A stretch of DNA of 41,500 bases from Prorocentrum cordatum. Taxonomy: Eukaryota; Sar; Dinophyceae; Prorocentrales; Prorocentraceae. Position numbers and translations under genes: made by a program. This document shows, piece by piece, positions 1 through 8,439 of this stretch; the stretch's first letter is position 1; the number at the start of each line of letters is the position of its first letter. The notes under the pieces are model-generated. The model was not told where the DNA came from. It ran no database searches and worked only from the letters and a program-made list of their open reading frames with translations. The stretch spans positions 247,567 to 289,066 of the forward strand of contig CAUYUJ010009535.1 in NCBI GenBank assembly GCA_963575745.1, in the 5' to 3' direction.

Positions 1-344
1 GTCATCTTCAAGTTCAACGACATTGACCTTGAGTGTCTTAAACAAACTACGCAAACTTCGGGACACGATCGGTATTGAACCCATGGCCAAGGCCTCATAG
101 GTGCGGTGGCAGTCTTGCCCTTTGTCAGGCGGAGAAGCCACGAACTTATGATTGCCCAGTTCCTCAAAGTAGGCATGCTTGTCCATGGGCTTGCCAATAT
201 GCATGACTCGGCGCTGACGTGTTAAGTGTTCCATTAAGCTTGCCCTCTGCTCGGAAGTCGCAGACCCTGCATAGAGCAGCTTGTGCGAACGTTGCGAAAA
301 ATTCGGCGCAGCCTTGCGCACAGCCAGAATGCTCTTCTCTTGGC
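1..344 (-). pseudogene. Host gene, exostosin-like glycosyltransferase: 3' coding part (continues off the left edge)
   Basis: Read on the minus strand this stretch is open throughout and encodes a typical globular protein segment. It includes HKLLYAGSATSEQRASL, then KFVASPPDKGQDCHRTYEAL, then AMGSIPIVSRSLRSLF. The pattern 'F..SP..KG.DCHRT.EAL..G.IPIV' is typical of the nucleotide-sugar-binding half of exostosin (GT47)-like glycosyltransferases. The family call is from motif memory only, and the donor and acceptor sugars are unknown. The reading frame runs off position 1, so the C-terminus is missing. Upstream coding continues at 7654-7979, displaced by the retrotransposon at 359-7639. Joining the two pieces across the target duplication gives one uninterrupted frame (…GDAVSQEKSILAVRKAAPNF…), so the insertion is in an exon, not an intron. 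Codon use looks ordinary. The allele is presumably dead. Confidence 0.75.
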
Positions 345-358
345 TGACAGCGCCCCCT
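345..358. repeat. Target site duplication, 5' copy, of the plus-strand LINE
   Basis: The 14-mer TGACAGCGCCCCCT here matches TGACAGCGTCCCCT at 7640-7653, immediately after the element's A10 tail, with one mismatch. Both copies lie in the same codon register of the interrupted minus-strand gene, which supports a true target duplication. Confidence 0.88.
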
Positions 359-745
359 AGCCGCTCTAGCTCAGGCATTCGCCTGTGCTTGCAGCAGCTT
401 AGATTCAGAACGGCACAGCTGTTGCGGGCCTTTGTGGCTAACTTTTTCTCAGTCCGCGGGATCTCAACCCGCAGTCTTTCATTTCTGCTCCTACTGGAGC
501 CTCACGTTGACCACGACTCAGTCAGAGCGATGGCAGGTGGAGGAACTGGCGGACACGGACGCGCATCGTGGGCTCCGTGGCATCGCTCCTGGGCTTTGCC
601 TCCGTCTGGAGGGAGGGCCCACTACGGCGCTGCTGTCCGTCCGCCCCCGAAGCGTGACCAACATGTGTGGCCTCCCTTGGTCCCTGGCCTGCAAGGGACT
701 TCTCTTGGTGGCGCTGGCCCTCCTAGTCTCAGTACCGCTTCCAAG

Positions 746-1819
746 ATGGACCTGCAGCACATGCGATGCGGATGCAAAGAGAATGAGGCCAGGCTCTTCT
801 TCTGTAAACATTGTGGTCAGCTCAAGAGTGACTCCGTCCTGTATGGCTCGGCCTGGTCGTCAGGCAAGTCGCTTGCCATGTTCGGTGGCGCCCCCAGCTC
901 CGAAGGGAAGATCGGCGACAAGGGCAGTGCTGGCTCAGGCAAAGGAGGGGTTGGTGCCACCTCGCCTGCTGGCGCTCCCCAGCTCGCCGCTGATGAATAC
1001 TTGCAGTTGGCGGCCCTACACGACAAGCTTGGCGACGCTCGGAGTGCAGCTGCGCACCGCACCGCTGCTGCGGCGCTGTCGGCGCCCGCCCCAGCGGCAG
1101 TCTCGGTGCAGGCGCTGCTCAACAAGGCTCATCAGAAGGCTCGTGCGATCGAGAAGAAGCTCGAGAGCGCGGTCAGCAAGTTCGAGATGCTGGAGGCTCA
1201 GCTCGCGGCGCAGAAGGACCAGGTGCTTGTGCTGCGCAGTGACTTGGAGCAGGCCGAAGGAGAACATGGCGAGCTCGTTCGGCGCCTTCATGACGAGCTG
1301 CCGATCACGGCACGAAGCTCTGCCTGGAGGACTTGCTGGACAAGAAGCGCTTCTCGCCGATGTTTGATCTTGATGTGGGGGACTGTTTCACGATTGCCGA
1401 CGACGAGCAGCTCTCACCTGACGAGGCCAAGCAGCTGGCCGATCGCGTGGACCTCTTCAAGTCAGGCATCACGGACATGGCGCGCTCCCTGTTTGCTAAA
1501 GCCAAAGCGAAAGTGGATACATTGCGTGAGGAACACGAGCAGCTGTCTCAGCGCATCGCCAAAAAGAGGAAGACGGAAGGTGGTGCGGCGGTCGACGGCG
1601 TTGGAGTTCCAGCTGAACAGCCCCCCCCCCCCCCCTGCAGCAGGCACTGGCAAGGACAAGGCTTCAGCGACTGGTACCGGCAGCGGAGACCGCCCAGAAG
1701 CAGGACCTGCTCCAGCTCGCGCTGCCTCTGAGCAGGCGGCATCGGCGTCGGCTTCCCCTCCAGCTCCGGCAAGTACCAGGGCGCGTGCTGACAGGATCGC
1801 TGGCACGGCCTCTGCTTGA
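746..1819 (+). pseudogene. LINE ORF1-like protein: zinc-ribbon motif plus coiled coil
   Basis: The likely start is the ATG at 746 (MDLQHMRCGCKENEARLFFC…), because the preceding ~385 bases show no protein-like composition and would be the 5' UTR. The first 30 residues hold a CxC…CxxC pattern (MRCGC…FFCKHCG), a probable zinc site. A region of about 110 residues (nt ~985-1300) is Ala/Glu/Lys-rich with heptad character (KKLESAVSKFEMLEAQLAAQ), i.e. a coiled coil, as is usual for nucleic-acid-binding, trimerising LINE ORF1 proteins. The frame then shifts: 1333-1620 continues in frame 1 with an acidic and helical segment (FDLDVGDCFTIADDEQLSPD). A 15-17-base C run near 1620-1636 returns it to the original frame for a Thr/Gly/Ala-rich tail ending at 1819. 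So the coding sequence is broken, or the homopolymer lengths are misassembled. A role in RNA binding is inferred from position only. Confidence 0.6.
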
Positions 1820-2439
1820 GCCCCTCCTGGAGCCCGCGTGTCTTGAGTTTTTTTCTGGGCCCTGGGATCTCTGGACTCGGTCTTCGGGGATCCTGGGCGC
1901 TCGAGACGGCCTGTTTGGCCGCCAGCCCGGACAGCGGTAAACTCCAGGGGGGCAAGGTTTTTTCGTTTAGGTTTAGCCGCTCTGCGGCTCAGGTAGCTCT
2001 TTGGCGCAAGCGAGGCCTCCCTCTGGTCTTCGCTTCCTCCTCTGTCGATTCGTGCTCTCAGAGGTTGAAATCTTTTCAGAGTGTCCAGCCGTCAACTCGA
2101 TGGCGTGACCTTCTGGCTCGTGTGGATTCAGCAGTTTCGGAGGCTGCCGACGACCACCCGTGCCTCCCACTTGTTCGGAAGTGCCAGGCTCCTGTTTCTT
2201 TCGCCCGACCCGCGGAGGTGTATCCTGTGATCTCTCTGGGCAAGGCAGCTCCTTGTCGCACCACGCTTGTCAGGCTGCCTCTACCTGCGCCCTCCGCGGT
2301 CTGTGGCGGGGGGGGCTTTGGCAGCCCTGGGCCCGTGTCTGGGGGCCTGGTTCCATGCAGCCATGATCTTGGGTCGCCTGGGCCGTCGGCGGACCAGGTG
2401 ACTCGACATGGTCTGCAATCGCCACCTTTTGCTCGAAAC
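1820..2439 (+). other. Spacer between the ORF1-like gene and the endonuclease region
   Basis: One plus-strand frame stays open from 1816 to 2463 and includes a plausible helical stretch near 2070-2160 (TRWRDLLARVDSAVSEAADD), but I recognise no domain. It may be the N-terminal part of the second LINE protein, joined to the endonuclease by a frameshift near 2450, or simply an inter-ORF spacer. Confidence 0.4.
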
Positions 2440-3239
2440 GCTCGGTTTGGTCTCAGAACGTGAGAGCACTGGTCCAGCTGACCTGCGCTTCCTTGGTGAA
2501 GGAGCTCGGTCTCCTCAGGCCTGTTTTGATGCTGCGGCCGTCCAGGTCGATTCCGTCTCTCTCAGGGTCCCGACCATCAATTGCAACTCCTGGGGCCGTA
2601 TTCGCAGTATGATTGAAGGCACTGGTGCGCATGTTCTGCTCTGTCAAGAGCACCGTTTGATTCGAGCTGAAGATATCAAGCAGGCTAGCGCCTGGTGTCT
2701 CCGCCGTGGCTGGAAAAGTGAGTGTGTGGTCGCCTGCCACGGCCACGGAGGTGGGGGATTCCTAGGGGGGTGTCGCCATCTTCGTGCGCTCCTGGTTGGG
2801 GTGTTTAGAGGTGCCTGGTGGGCAGGTCGTCAGTGGGCGCGCCCTGGTTTGCTCGTTCGAGATTCCTGGATGCCCCCCTTTCCTGGCGGCCTCGGCCTAC
2901 CTTCACCATTCGGAGGGCCTCTCTGACGGGAACTTGAGCTTGCTCTCGTCTTTGGGGGCGGTGCTGTCCACGGCTGGGAGACCCTGGATTCTTGGTGCTG
3001 ACTTCAACATGGACCCTGAAGTGCTCCGAGGCTCCGACTTCGTGCAGGAGCTCCGAGGCGCGTTGATTGCGCCTAGCGTTCCGACTCACTATCCGGCTGG
3101 TCCTCCTTCCACCTTCGACTATTTCGTGGTGTCAGGAGGCCTCAGCAAGGCCATTGAACGGATCGACACGAGGTTGGGCACGGAGCTCTCGCCTGATCGC
3201 CCTGTGGACCTGCTGTTTTTAAGGAGCTCGGAGTGTTGA
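2440..3239 (+). pseudogene. LINE EEP-family endonuclease, frameshifted and lacking the terminal His
   Basis: This is the apurinic-like endonuclease that would nick target DNA to prime reverse transcription. Frame 2 gives VPTINCNSWGRIRSMI and LLCQEHRL, the N-terminal Asn and the catalytic QE segment. Around the G run at 2765-2770 the frame changes, and frame 3 continues with GGVAIFVRSWLG, GADFNMDPEVL (the D.N metal/phosphate site) and STFDYFVVSGG, the IDY-like strand. The last motif, normally a His in an S(P)HRPV or SDHxP context, reads LSPDRPVDLL with GAT at about 3194-3196. The catalytic His is therefore Asp, one base away from CAT. Together with the frameshift this predicts an inactive enzyme. 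The domain ends at the stop just before 3240, overlapping the start of the reverse transcriptase frame. Confidence 0.72.
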
Positions 3240-5398
3240 AAGCTCTTTCGTTCCGACGGCCGCCCCCCCTGCCATGCGAGGCCGTCATCGGACCTGCCCC
3301 CTGCCCTCCTGCGCGGTCTGGGGTTCAGCTTCTCACTGATGCTGCTTTCCACCGCGTCGACGAGGGCAGGCCTCATGAGGCTGCTTCGTTGCTTGGCCCC
3401 CTGTACCAGCGTTGGGCGGACCTTGCTGAGAAGGAGCTTGTACCGCTTGTAGGCGAGGCTTCCTTCAAATATGGGTCCCGCGGGTTGGGCCCTCAACTTG
3501 CGTGGAGGCCGGTCATTGCCAAAGACAGCCAGGTGCGTCACCCGTCTCATCGGTCGATTGTTTGGCTCGGTCAGCAGCTCAGAGCCTACATTCATTCCCT
3601 CAGAGCCGGCGCTCAGATGTCTGGCACTTTGAAGGCCCTGTTGTTGCAGCCTCCTCAGTCCATTGACAACGCTAAGGCAGATTACGCACCACTGTTCAGC
3701 TTGGCGAAGGAGGCTGTGACGCGCTCGGTTGACCCCTCCTCCTTTGCTGACGTGCACACTCAGGTGCACGAGGCCGCTCAGGCCGCCGACTCGAAGTCCC
3801 TCGCCAAGGCCCGTTCTGATTGGAAGGCCTGGTTGAATGTCGGAGTGCAGTCAGGAGCGACAAGAGTCCATGCCCTCCTTAGGGACCCCGCCCCGTGGGT
3901 GGCCAGCCCGACCCTTTCGGCTGCTGGCAGCGTGGTTTCTGACCCCCTCTCTTTATTTCAAGCTGAAGGGGACCGCTTTGCTTCGTTGTGGGGCCCTGGG
4001 ATCGGTGCGGCGTCGGCCTTTGAGAGGCCGGAGAGCCTTCCTCGGTTGGGTGCCCAACAAATCAGGGACATTTCGAAGTCGTGCAAGACTGCGCCTGCCG
4101 TCTCGGTGGATGGGCTCCATTGCAGGCGCTTCTCGCTCCTTTCTGATCCCTGTCTGGTCTGCCTGGGAGCTCTTTTCAGCCTCATGGAGGCCTTGGGCGT
4201 TTTGCCCCCTCAGATTGTCGTGGCTCTCTTGGCGCTGTTGCCGAAGCCGACTGGGGGTTACAGACCCATAGGGGTGTTCTGCTCCTGGTACAGGGTGCGG
4301 GGGCGCTGCAGGCGACCCTTGGCCCTTGCCTGCGAGTTGGCCCACCCCCGTGAGTACTGGGCTGCTGGCCAGCATCGGGGAGCAGCCGACGTAGTTTGGC
4401 GCCCGGCTGTGACGGCTGAGGCGGGAGTTGCTCAGGGCGAAGCCAGTTGCAGCATATTCTTCGATATCTCGAAATTCTACGAGAACATTAACCTTAAGCG
4501 TTTAGAAGACCGTTGTCGAAGGCTCGGCTTCCCGATGGTGATTGCCAGGCTTAGCATCTTTGCCTACAAAGTTGGTCGTTTCCTCAGCATGGGAGGCTGG
4601 CTCGAGGGCCCTTATTTCTGTGTCAACGGTATCATCGCTGGCTGTTCTATGGCCACCACCCTCATCCGTGTCTATTGTATGGAAGGGTACGACAGCATCC
4701 CCCTTGCGCCATCTGCTTCTTTGGACGTCTACATTGACGATCAAGGTTTGTCTTCGACTGCCCCCCCGAAAGTCGTCATCGATTCGATCGTTCGAGGGGC
4801 CCAGGCGCTTGACTCTGTCGTTCAGGGAGTGTTCGGGTGCTCCTTCGCTCTCGAAAAAGCGGCCATTGTGTCCACCTCTAAGGGCGTTGGATCTCAGGTG
4901 CTTTCTCGTCTCAGCCATCTGCGTCAGCACTGCGCAGGTTCAGCGGTCAACCTTGGAGTTGACTACTCGGCAGGCCGCGCTGTTAGAGTTGCTGGCCGTT
5001 CGGCCAAGATGAAGGCCAGGCTCGCCAAGGCTGGCAGAGCGGCGCGGCGCCTAGTGCGGCAGGCTAAGGTGCTTACTCGGTCTTCTGCCTTAAGGTCTTT
5101 TCAGCAAGGCCCCTGGTGGGGGGCCTCGTACGGCACTGAAGTCACGGGCATAAGCGATCGCGACCTTAGCTTGCTGCGCCGACGCCTCTTTAGTGTTGTG
5201 CGCCCGCGCAGTCGGCTGAGGTCTCTCACGGTGTGCGCCCTGCTGGACAATGACCCGACATGGCGTGCGGCCGCGGCTCCGATTCTCAGATGGAGCAAAG
5301 AGATCTGGCTCAGTCAGACTGGTGCTTTCCGCTGGGCGATGTCCCTGCCCACCTTGGGGAATGCCTGGTCAGCCAGTTTTTTCCGACTCCTGTTGTAG
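3233..5398 (+). CDS. LINE reverse transcriptase (721 residues open)
   Basis: RNA-dependent DNA polymerase for target-primed reverse transcription. The first ~265 residues are a helical linker. The polymerase covers about residues 270-550: SCKTAPAVSVDGL (fingers), LLPKPTGGYRPIGV, motif A FFDISKFYENI (Asp411), motif B NGIIAGCSMAT (465-475) and motif C VYIDDQGL (Asp502 and Asp503). All three catalytic Asp residues are present and the frame is uninterrupted through the whole polymerase, unlike the flanking domains. The frame begins inside the last codons of the endonuclease frame, so in the ancestral element both were probably one polyprotein; the ATG at 3233 need not be a real start. A stop at 5396-5398 cuts the C-terminal thumb/linker, which carries on in another frame. 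I assign it to a LINE, not an LTR element, from gene order and the poly(A) end. Confidence 0.85.
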   Translation: MLKALSFRRPPPLPCEAVIGPAPCPPARSGVQLLTDAAFHRVDEGRPHEAASLLGPLYQRWADLAEKELVPLVGEASFKYGSRGLGPQLAWRPVIAKDSQVRHPSHRSIVWLGQQLRAYIHSLRAGAQMSGTLKALLLQPPQSIDNAKADYAPLFSLAKEAVTRSVDPSSFADVHTQVHEAAQAADSKSLAKARSDWKAWLNVGVQSGATRVHALLRDPAPWVASPTLSAAGSVVSDPLSLFQAEGDRFASLWGPGIGAASAFERPESLPRLGAQQIRDISKSCKTAPAVSVDGLHCRRFSLLSDPCLVCLGALFSLMEALGVLPPQIVVALLALLPKPTGGYRPIGVFCSWYRVRGRCRRPLALACELAHPREYWAAGQHRGAADVVWRPAVTAEAGVAQGEASCSIFFDISKFYENINLKRLEDRCRRLGFPMVIARLSIFAYKVGRFLSMGGWLEGPYFCVNGIIAGCSMATTLIRVYCMEGYDSIPLAPSASLDVYIDDQGLSSTAPPKVVIDSIVRGAQALDSVVQGVFGCSFALEKAAIVSTSKGVGSQVLSRLSHLRQHCAGSAVNLGVDYSAGRAVRVAGRSAKMKARLAKAGRAARRLVRQAKVLTRSSALRSFQQGPWWGASYGTEVTGISDRDLSLLRRRLFSVVRPRSRLRSLTVCALLDNDPTWRAAAAPILRWSKEIWLSQTGAFRWAMSLPTLGNAWSASFFRLLL

Positions 5399-5824
5399 TT
5401 TGGAGAAAGGTGGTTGGGCCGATCACGGCTATGAGGATGTCTCTTGTGAGATTAGGGTGGGGCATGTCTAACTTCGTGACCTTGGCCGACGATTTCGGGA
5501 AATCCATCCCCCCTTGGGAGTTTCTCGCCTGCTCTTGTTGGGTCCCTGGTCCGAGCGGGATACCTTAGGATGTTGGAAAGAGATGCTGCTGCCAGTCGGG
5601 GTATCTCTCATCGTCTGTGTTATGACGTCGTTAAGGAATCTACCGCTCCTCGTAGCAAGCGTTATACGGCCCTTCAGAAGGCCAGGATTAGAGCCTTCTC
5701 CACGGAGGCCATCATGACTCATGCTCGTGCCACGTCCCTTGGGTACGATGTCGATCCGCGCTGTGTTCATTGCGGGGCTAACGACACCATCTTTCATCGG
5801 TTGTGGGAATGCCCTTTTTCCTGA
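5395..5824 (+). pseudogene. LINE post-polymerase linker with CCHC-like knuckle
   Basis: After the polymerase stop the protein continues in frame 1 (VVWRKVVGPITAMRMSLVRL, about 5395-5500). From about 5560 it is in frame 2, with a basic helical stretch (RYTALQKARIRAFSTEAIM) and CVHCGANDTIFHRLWECP at 5762-5815. The CxxC…HxxxxC spacing is the Zn-binding motif commonly found just after LINE polymerases and thought to bind nucleic acid. A T5 run at 5815-5820 shifts the frame again into the RNase H region. Non-functional as read. Confidence 0.6.
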
Positions 5825-7541
5825 GGCTGTTGCCGCTCGGCTTGAGGCTACTGACGGTGAGGTGATTGATGCCGCCTTGTCTGCTAAGGCGTCTGGAGAT
5901 GATGACGAGCTTTTTGTCTTTATATCTGGCGCCTTTCGGCGCCCCGCCGGCCCCTTCCCTCGTGCGTCCGACGAGCAAGATGATGGTCCGACAATGATCT
6001 GGCATAAGATGCCTGAGACGGGCCCTGACGGAGCCCCTGTCAGCAATCGAGTTTTGGGGTCCCTTTTTGTGGACGGCTCATGCTCCCGTCATACTGTCAA
6101 GGAGCTGTCTAGGGCTGGCTCTTCCGTCTGCATGGTCGACAATTCGGGTGATCTTGTGGCCGAGCTGAGGGCCGCTGTTCGGGGCCCTTACCCTCAGACT
6201 CCTCAGAGTGCTGAGTTCAGTGCGTTCACCTGGGCCAATGCGATTTCGACCCATCCTTCTGAATGCCATGTGTATTTTGATTGCAGTGATGTGGTCCAGA
6301 CTGCTGCGCTTGACAAGCAGCTGCAGCTCTCTCCTAAGCGTATGTATCCAGGGGCTTTTCTTCAGGTGCACGGTCAGGTTTCGGGGATTGCGGCCTGTTC
6401 CAAGGTGGCGACCCACCTTGACGTGGACACGCCTGGGATTTCTGCTGAGGAGCGGTGGCGCCGTCTTGGCAACCACCACGCCGACGTGGGTGCCAAGCAT
6501 GCGGTCCGCCCTCACCCCACGGATGATTCTCTCTTGCAGGAGGCCGATCGCCTTGTGAAATTGGCGAAGGCCACCTTGAAAGTTGCTGTGCATGTGCTCC
6601 CTCTGTGGCCTCCTGTGGTCCTAGATGGGGTCTGCAGGCTCCCTGAGGCGAAGAGTCCGAAGAAGGAGGTGCCTGGGCACGACTGGAGGTCGTGGGGCGG
6701 AATCTGGAGGTGCGCTCACTGTTTGAGGGGGAACCGTTCTTTTTCGAAGCCAACTCCAGGTTCCTGCTCTCGGTCCTCTTTAGTCCACGCCGACTCTCAG
6801 GACGCTTTAGGCCATCGAGCGGTGGCCTTTCCGTGCTCGGACAATTCTGTGCTCTTCATTTGTCTTAGATGTAAGTGCCTTCCCTGCGGAGGCCATATTC
6901 GTGGACTCGGTAAACAGTGTGTTTCGCTTCCTTCGCGTGCGTGCAAGCAGGGTTGGGGATATTTGTGCAAAGGCCTCCACCCCAGGTATCAACTGAGGAT
7001 TTCTGGCGTTAAGGTGGACACTGAAGGCCTGATCCAGTGTTTCAACTCTGCTGCTGCCCTCGCTGCTCTCGCCGATGGAGTTTCGGAGGTGCCTGTGCAG
7101 GCATCCAGCTCGAGCGGTCTAGTTGCGTCGGCTGAGGAGCCGCCTGTCCTGTCTGTCGCTGCTGCGCGGCGGAACGAGGCGACCTCCTCTTCCTTGCCCT
7201 TCTCGGGCCAGGGGGAAGGTGTCAGTGCGCTCGCTGTCGCCCCGATTGCTTCGCGCTTGAGCGAGGTGGTCACCTCTCCGTTACCAGGTACTGGTCATGG
7301 AGATGTGGGCAGTGCGCTCGGCCGCGACGATTTTGTTTTCACTGCGGAGGAAGAGGCGGCTCGTTTCCTTTACCAGTCGGAGACTTCTGTCCCGTTTGCA
7401 CAGGCTCCTGCCAGTTCATCTCAGAGTGACGTTCGGTCTCAGAGGGATTTGCTTCGGCCGGTGCGGCTTGCTCTCACGACTGAGGAGGATGAGACGACTC
7501 TTGTGACTCCTCCTGCTGCTGAGCTGGTCGATTCCGACTAG
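5817..7541 (+). CDS. LINE RNase H and Cys-rich C-terminal region
   Basis: The open frame can be read from 5721, but protein-like sequence starts near 5817 after a frameshift. RNase H lies at about 6060-6500: GSLFVDGSC (Asp, codon at 6072), SAEFSAF (Glu), VYFDCSDVV (Asp) and GNHHADVGAKHA (last Asp at 6483-6485), so the D-E-D-D carboxylates are all present. It would remove RNA from the RNA-DNA hybrid during insertion. A Cys-rich module follows at about 6708-6980 (WRCAHCL, FICLRCKCLPCGGH, WGYLCKGLHPRY), probably Zn-binding with a role I cannot name. The final ~160 residues are Ser/Ala/Glu-rich and probably disordered, ending at the TAG at 7539-7541. Between there and the A10 tail are about 90 bases of 3' UTR. 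Confidence 0.75.
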   Translation, partial: FPEAVAARLEATDGEVIDAALSAKASGDDDELFVFISGAFRRPAGPFPRASDEQDDGPTMIWHKMPETGPDGAPVSNRVLGSLFVDGSCSRHTVKELSRAGSSVCMVDNSGDLVAELRAAVRGPYPQTPQSAEFSAFTWANAISTHPSECHVYFDCSDVVQTAALDKQLQLSPKRMYPGAFLQVHGQVSGIAACSKVATHLDVDTPGISAEERWRRLGNHHADVGAKHAVRPHPTDDSLLQEADRLVKLAKATLKVAVHVLPLWPPVVLDGVCRLPEAKSPKKEVPGHDWRSWGGIWRCAHCLRGNRSFSKPTPGSCSRSSLVHADSQDALGHRAVAFPCSDNSVLFICLRCKCLPCGGHIRGLGKQCVSLPSRACKQGWGYLCKGLHPRYQLRISGVKVDTEGLIQCFNSAAALAALADGVSEVPVQASSSSGLVASAEEPPVLSVAAARRNEATSSSLPFSGQGEGVSALAVAPIASRLSEVVTSPLPGTGHGDVGSALGRDDFVFTAEEEAARFLYQSETSVPFAQAPASSSQSDVRSQRDLLRPVRLALTTEEDETTLVTPPAAELVDSD

Positions 7542-7629
7542 CTCTCCTGTTGCCGCGCCTGCACCCCCCTCCGTTGCAGGCGGTCTGGTCAGGGCTCTGT
7601 CCCTGTGTGAAGGTGAGAGCGTGGAGTTC

Positions 7630-7639
7630 AAAAAAAAAA
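7630..7639 (+). other. Poly(A) tail of the plus-strand LINE
   Basis: A run of ten A residues marks the 3' end of the element, directly followed by the second copy of the target duplication at 7640. This fixes the 3' boundary and the plus orientation. Confidence 0.85.
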
Positions 7640-7653
7640 TGACAGCGTCCCCT
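7640..7653. repeat. Target site duplication, 3' copy
   Basis: TGACAGCGTCCCCT, paired with 345-358, one mismatch. On the minus strand it encodes the GDAV segment of the interrupted gene; the other copy encodes GAV. Confidence 0.88.
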
Positions 7654-7979
7654 GTCGCCCCATGACTGTGCGAATGGTAATCCAGGCCGAGGGGCATGGG
7701 AACCACCTTGGGGAGCTCGGCCTTTCCGTTTGCAGCGTTTTGGGCAAACCATTTGATCAGGCGGGGATCTGCGGCAAGCTTGGCAACGCCAGATTCGCCC
7801 AAATTTTGAGTGGGCGTCTCAGTAGAATCTCCAGTCACGAGCGTGAATTTCATAGTCACGTGCGGCAACACCTGGCGCACAAACCTTTGCAATGCACTCG
7901 TGACCACGTATACTGAAACACCGTCGCCGAAATATCTCATGTCTCAAAGAAGAACAATCTGCCTCAACATGAACTTTCG
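7654..7979 (-). pseudogene. Host gene, exostosin-like glycosyltransferase: middle coding part
   Basis: The minus strand reads GDGVSVYVVTSALQRFVRQV, then FTLVTGDSTETPTQNLGESG, then DPRLIKWFAQNA, then PKVVPMPLGLDYHS. The 'LVTGDSD…DPRL..WFAQN…PIPLGLDYH' pattern is one I associate with algal and protist proteins of the exostosin-like glycosyltransferase group. It joins in frame to 1-344 once the LINE and one target copy are removed. Going upstream the frame continues as KFMLRQIVLL but meets an in-frame TGA at 7944-7946 (probably a former CGA or TGG). It then reaches the CGA codon at 7977-7979, next to the small inverted-repeat element. One alternative is that the T-rich stretch before 7944 is an intron acceptor (…TTCTTCTTTGAG) and the TGA is intronic. 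I prefer the exon reading because the frame and residues flow on both sides. Confidence 0.72.
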
Positions 7980-8104
7980 ACGGTCCGCGTAGATTTCTTG
8001 GATTCGCCCTGGACCCCCTTCCCTGGCACGCGGAGTGCGCCAGGGCGGCGCCGGAGGCGCCGCCAGGGGGGACCAACGCCGATGCAAGAAATCCGCGCGG
8101 ACCG
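7980..8104. mobile_element. Small inverted-repeat (MITE-like) element inserted in the host gene
   Basis: About 125 bp with terminal inverted repeats: ACGGTCCGCGtaGATTTCTTG at the left and CAAGAAATCcgCGCGGACCG at the right, nearly perfectly complementary. Inside is a second strong hairpin, GGCGGCGCCGGAGGCGCCGCC at 8044-8064. It has no coding capacity, so it would need an enzyme supplied in trans. On the gene's sense strand it is flanked by TGA (8105-8107) and CGA (7977-7979), a possible 3-bp target duplication with one change. Removing 128 bp restores the frame …HKFW-R-KFML…. A shortened relative lies at 28342-28438. Confidence 0.7.
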
Positions 8105-8371
8105 TCACCAAAACTTATGTTTATGCAGTTGTGTTCCTCTTTCGATGTCGTTATGGTTCAGGGCGGTAGACGCGTTTCCCTTCAAGTCCAGGAGCATCAG
8201 CCGAGCCCCGCTCTGCAAGGTGTTGGGCCGGACGCTGCATGACTTGAGCAGGCCTCGCGAACTGACCAACGTGGCATCTTCCTCGTCGCGCTGCGTGCCG
8301 ACTGTCAACGTGGACACAGTGCAACACGGCAAAATCGAACAGGCGATGGCAAATATAATAGATAACATCAT
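8105..8371 (-). pseudogene. Host gene, exostosin-like glycosyltransferase: 5' coding part with signal sequence
   Basis: The ATG at 8371 (or 8368) starts MMLSIIFAIACSILPCC, a short hydrophobic signal peptide or signal anchor, which fits a secretory-pathway glycosyltransferase. About 70 ordinary residues follow (…LMLLDLKGNASTALNHNDIE…, with one N-glycosylation sequon NAS), ending HKHKFW and a TGA at 8105-8107 created at the junction with the small inverted-repeat element. The downstream frame resumes at 7977. Upstream (8372-8440) is AT-richer and then gives way to the GC-rich repeat array, so any promoter or trans-splicing acceptor must lie in this short interval; I cannot identify one. Confidence 0.65.
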
Positions 8372-8439
8372 TTGAGATATCAAATTTGATGCAAACTTTC
8401 AAGAATTCGCAAGTAGCATACAGTGCCTTGGGCCATAGT

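Larger units (their letters stand above)
359..7639 (+). mobile_element. Full-length non-LTR (LINE-type) retrotransposon inserted in an exon
   Basis: The element is about 7.3 kb, bounded by a 14-bp target duplication and ending in A10 (7630-7639). In order it carries an ORF1-like coiled-coil protein with a Cys zinc-ribbon motif, an exonuclease-endonuclease-phosphatase (EEP) type endonuclease, a reverse transcriptase with all catalytic motifs, a CCHC-like knuckle, an RNase H with its acidic residues, and a Cys-rich C-terminal domain. This is the usual order for endonuclease-bearing LINEs. The coding region changes frame at least six times (near 1327, 1620-1635, 2765, 5395, between 5510 and 5570, and 5820), often at homopolymers, so it cannot make the full protein set as read. 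It is oriented opposite to the gene it interrupts. A nearly perfect target duplication suggests it is not very old, although the frameshifts argue for some decay or a long inactive lineage. Confidence 0.88.

Noticed and set aside
7416-7940. 174-residue minus-strand frame spanning the LINE end
   Set aside because: A chance fusion: its first part is the host gene and the rest is antisense LINE sequence past the poly(A) tail.
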